From positions 11,048-16,583 of the forward strand of contig PMBM01000035.1 in NCBI GenBank assembly GCA_003153855.1: a DNA stretch of 5,536 nt. The letters run 5' to 3'. Shown in pieces: positions 5,204 through 5,536 of this stretch. The stretch's first letter is position 1. Each line of letters starts with the position of its first letter. Both the position numbers and the translations under genes were made by a program. A model generated the notes under the pieces. It worked only from the letters and a program-made list of their open reading frames with translations, searched no databases and was not told the origin of the DNA. The DNA comes from Propionibacteriaceae bacterium. GTDB lineage: Bacteria; Actinomycetota; Actinomycetes; Propionibacteriales; Propionibacteriaceae.

Positions 5204-5536
5204 TCAGCCGATCGAGCCGATCCTCGCCGCGAGCCAGGCACGGCCCTTCGCGAGGATCGTCCGAGCCGCCTGGGTGTCGGACGCCGTGGCCTCGACGGCG
5301 TGCGGGGTGCCCGAGATGATCTCGAGGGTCGTGTCGACTTTCGCCTCCTCGAGACGAGCCGCATAGTCGACGACCTCGTCGTGGAACAGCTCGATGTCCG
5401 ACGCGTACAGCCATGTCTGGGGCATGCCGGACAGGTCCGTGCGACGAGCCGGCGACGCGTACGGAGGGGGCGACTGGCGATCGACGCCGCGAAGGTACGA
5501 GCCCCAGCCGTACCGGTTCGCCCGGTTGTCCCACAC
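5204..5536 (-). CDS. Alpha/beta hydrolase, HSL-type esterase (C-terminal part; 5' end beyond window)
   Basis: These are the last 110 residues of an alpha/beta hydrolase of the Abhydrolase_3 (hormone-sensitive lipase, esterase group IV) type. The fragment shows the family's C-terminal order: N-R-Y-G-W-G-S-Y-L (7-15), PPYASPARRTDLSGMPQ (24-40), then WLYASDIELFHDEVVDYA (42-59), where D47 is the probable catalytic Asp. LEIISGTPH (71-79) carries H79, the probable catalytic His. The HGGG oxyanion motif and the nucleophile serine in GDSAG would be upstream, outside the window. The GTG at the very edge is not the true start, because the conserved fold continues before it. Usual length is about 300-350 residues. 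The His is followed by Ala-Val rather than the common Gly-Phe. The substrate, an acyl ester, cannot be told from this part. Confidence 0.88.
   Translation of the reverse strand: MWDNRANRYGWGSYLRGVDRQSPPPYASPARRTDLSGMPQTWLYASDIELFHDEVVDYAARLEEAKVDTTLEIISGTPHAVEATASDTQAARTILAKGRAWLAARIGSIG

Noticed and set aside
5139..5534. Overlapping minus-strand open frames in the hydrolase region
   Set aside because: They are Arg/Ser-rich shadows of the hydrolase frame. Only the last 30 or so codons ending at 5077 look protein-like, and these are reported separately.

Overview
The window comes from a chromosome of high-GC, actinobacterial type. GC is very high throughout, third codon positions are almost all G or C, GTG starts are used, promoters look like a bare TANNNT -10 element, and several proteins are of kinds familiar from Actinobacteria. 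The codon context is not specific enough to name a genus. I see no tRNA, rRNA, CRISPR array, insertion sequence or phage gene. Most of the window looks like ordinary housekeeping and accessory metabolism, and I do not see a clear new multi-gene system.

Layout. Positions 1-869 (minus strand) hold the N-terminal 289 residues of a HerA-like P-loop ATPase of the DUF853 family, cut by the window edge inside its Walker B motif. A 136-bp divergent intergenic region (870-1005) with repeated GCGGATC half-sites separates it from a complete cytoplasmic GH51 alpha-L-arabinofuranosidase (1006-2517, plus), which is followed at once by a GC-rich hairpin. A short two-gene operon comes next (2579-3437, plus). 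Its first gene encodes a 97-residue conserved protein, apparently from a leaderless GTG start, whose C-terminal half resembles a ParB/sulfiredoxin-type motif. Its second gene encodes a membrane-anchored LytR_C-domain protein. The pair resembles the Rv0430-Rv0431 (VirR) pair of Mycobacterium tuberculosis.

A short convergent spacer with inverted repeats (3438-3528) leads to a complete minus-strand potassium/proton antiporter of the CPA1/NhaP2 type with a C-terminal RCK_C (TrkA_C) domain (3529-5010). Upstream of it lies a short gene remnant without a start codon (about 5077-5175, minus). The right edge holds the C-terminal 110 residues of an alpha/beta hydrolase of the hormone-sensitive-lipase/esterase type (5204-5536, minus).

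The genes do not form one pathway. The arabinofuranosidase would release arabinose from imported arabino-oligosaccharides. The LytR_C protein and its partner probably concern the cell envelope. The antiporter concerns ion and pH balance. The points most worth a second look are the ParB-like motif in the 97-residue protein, the headless gene fragment, the leaderless promoter, and a strong excess of the palindrome CGTACG across the window.
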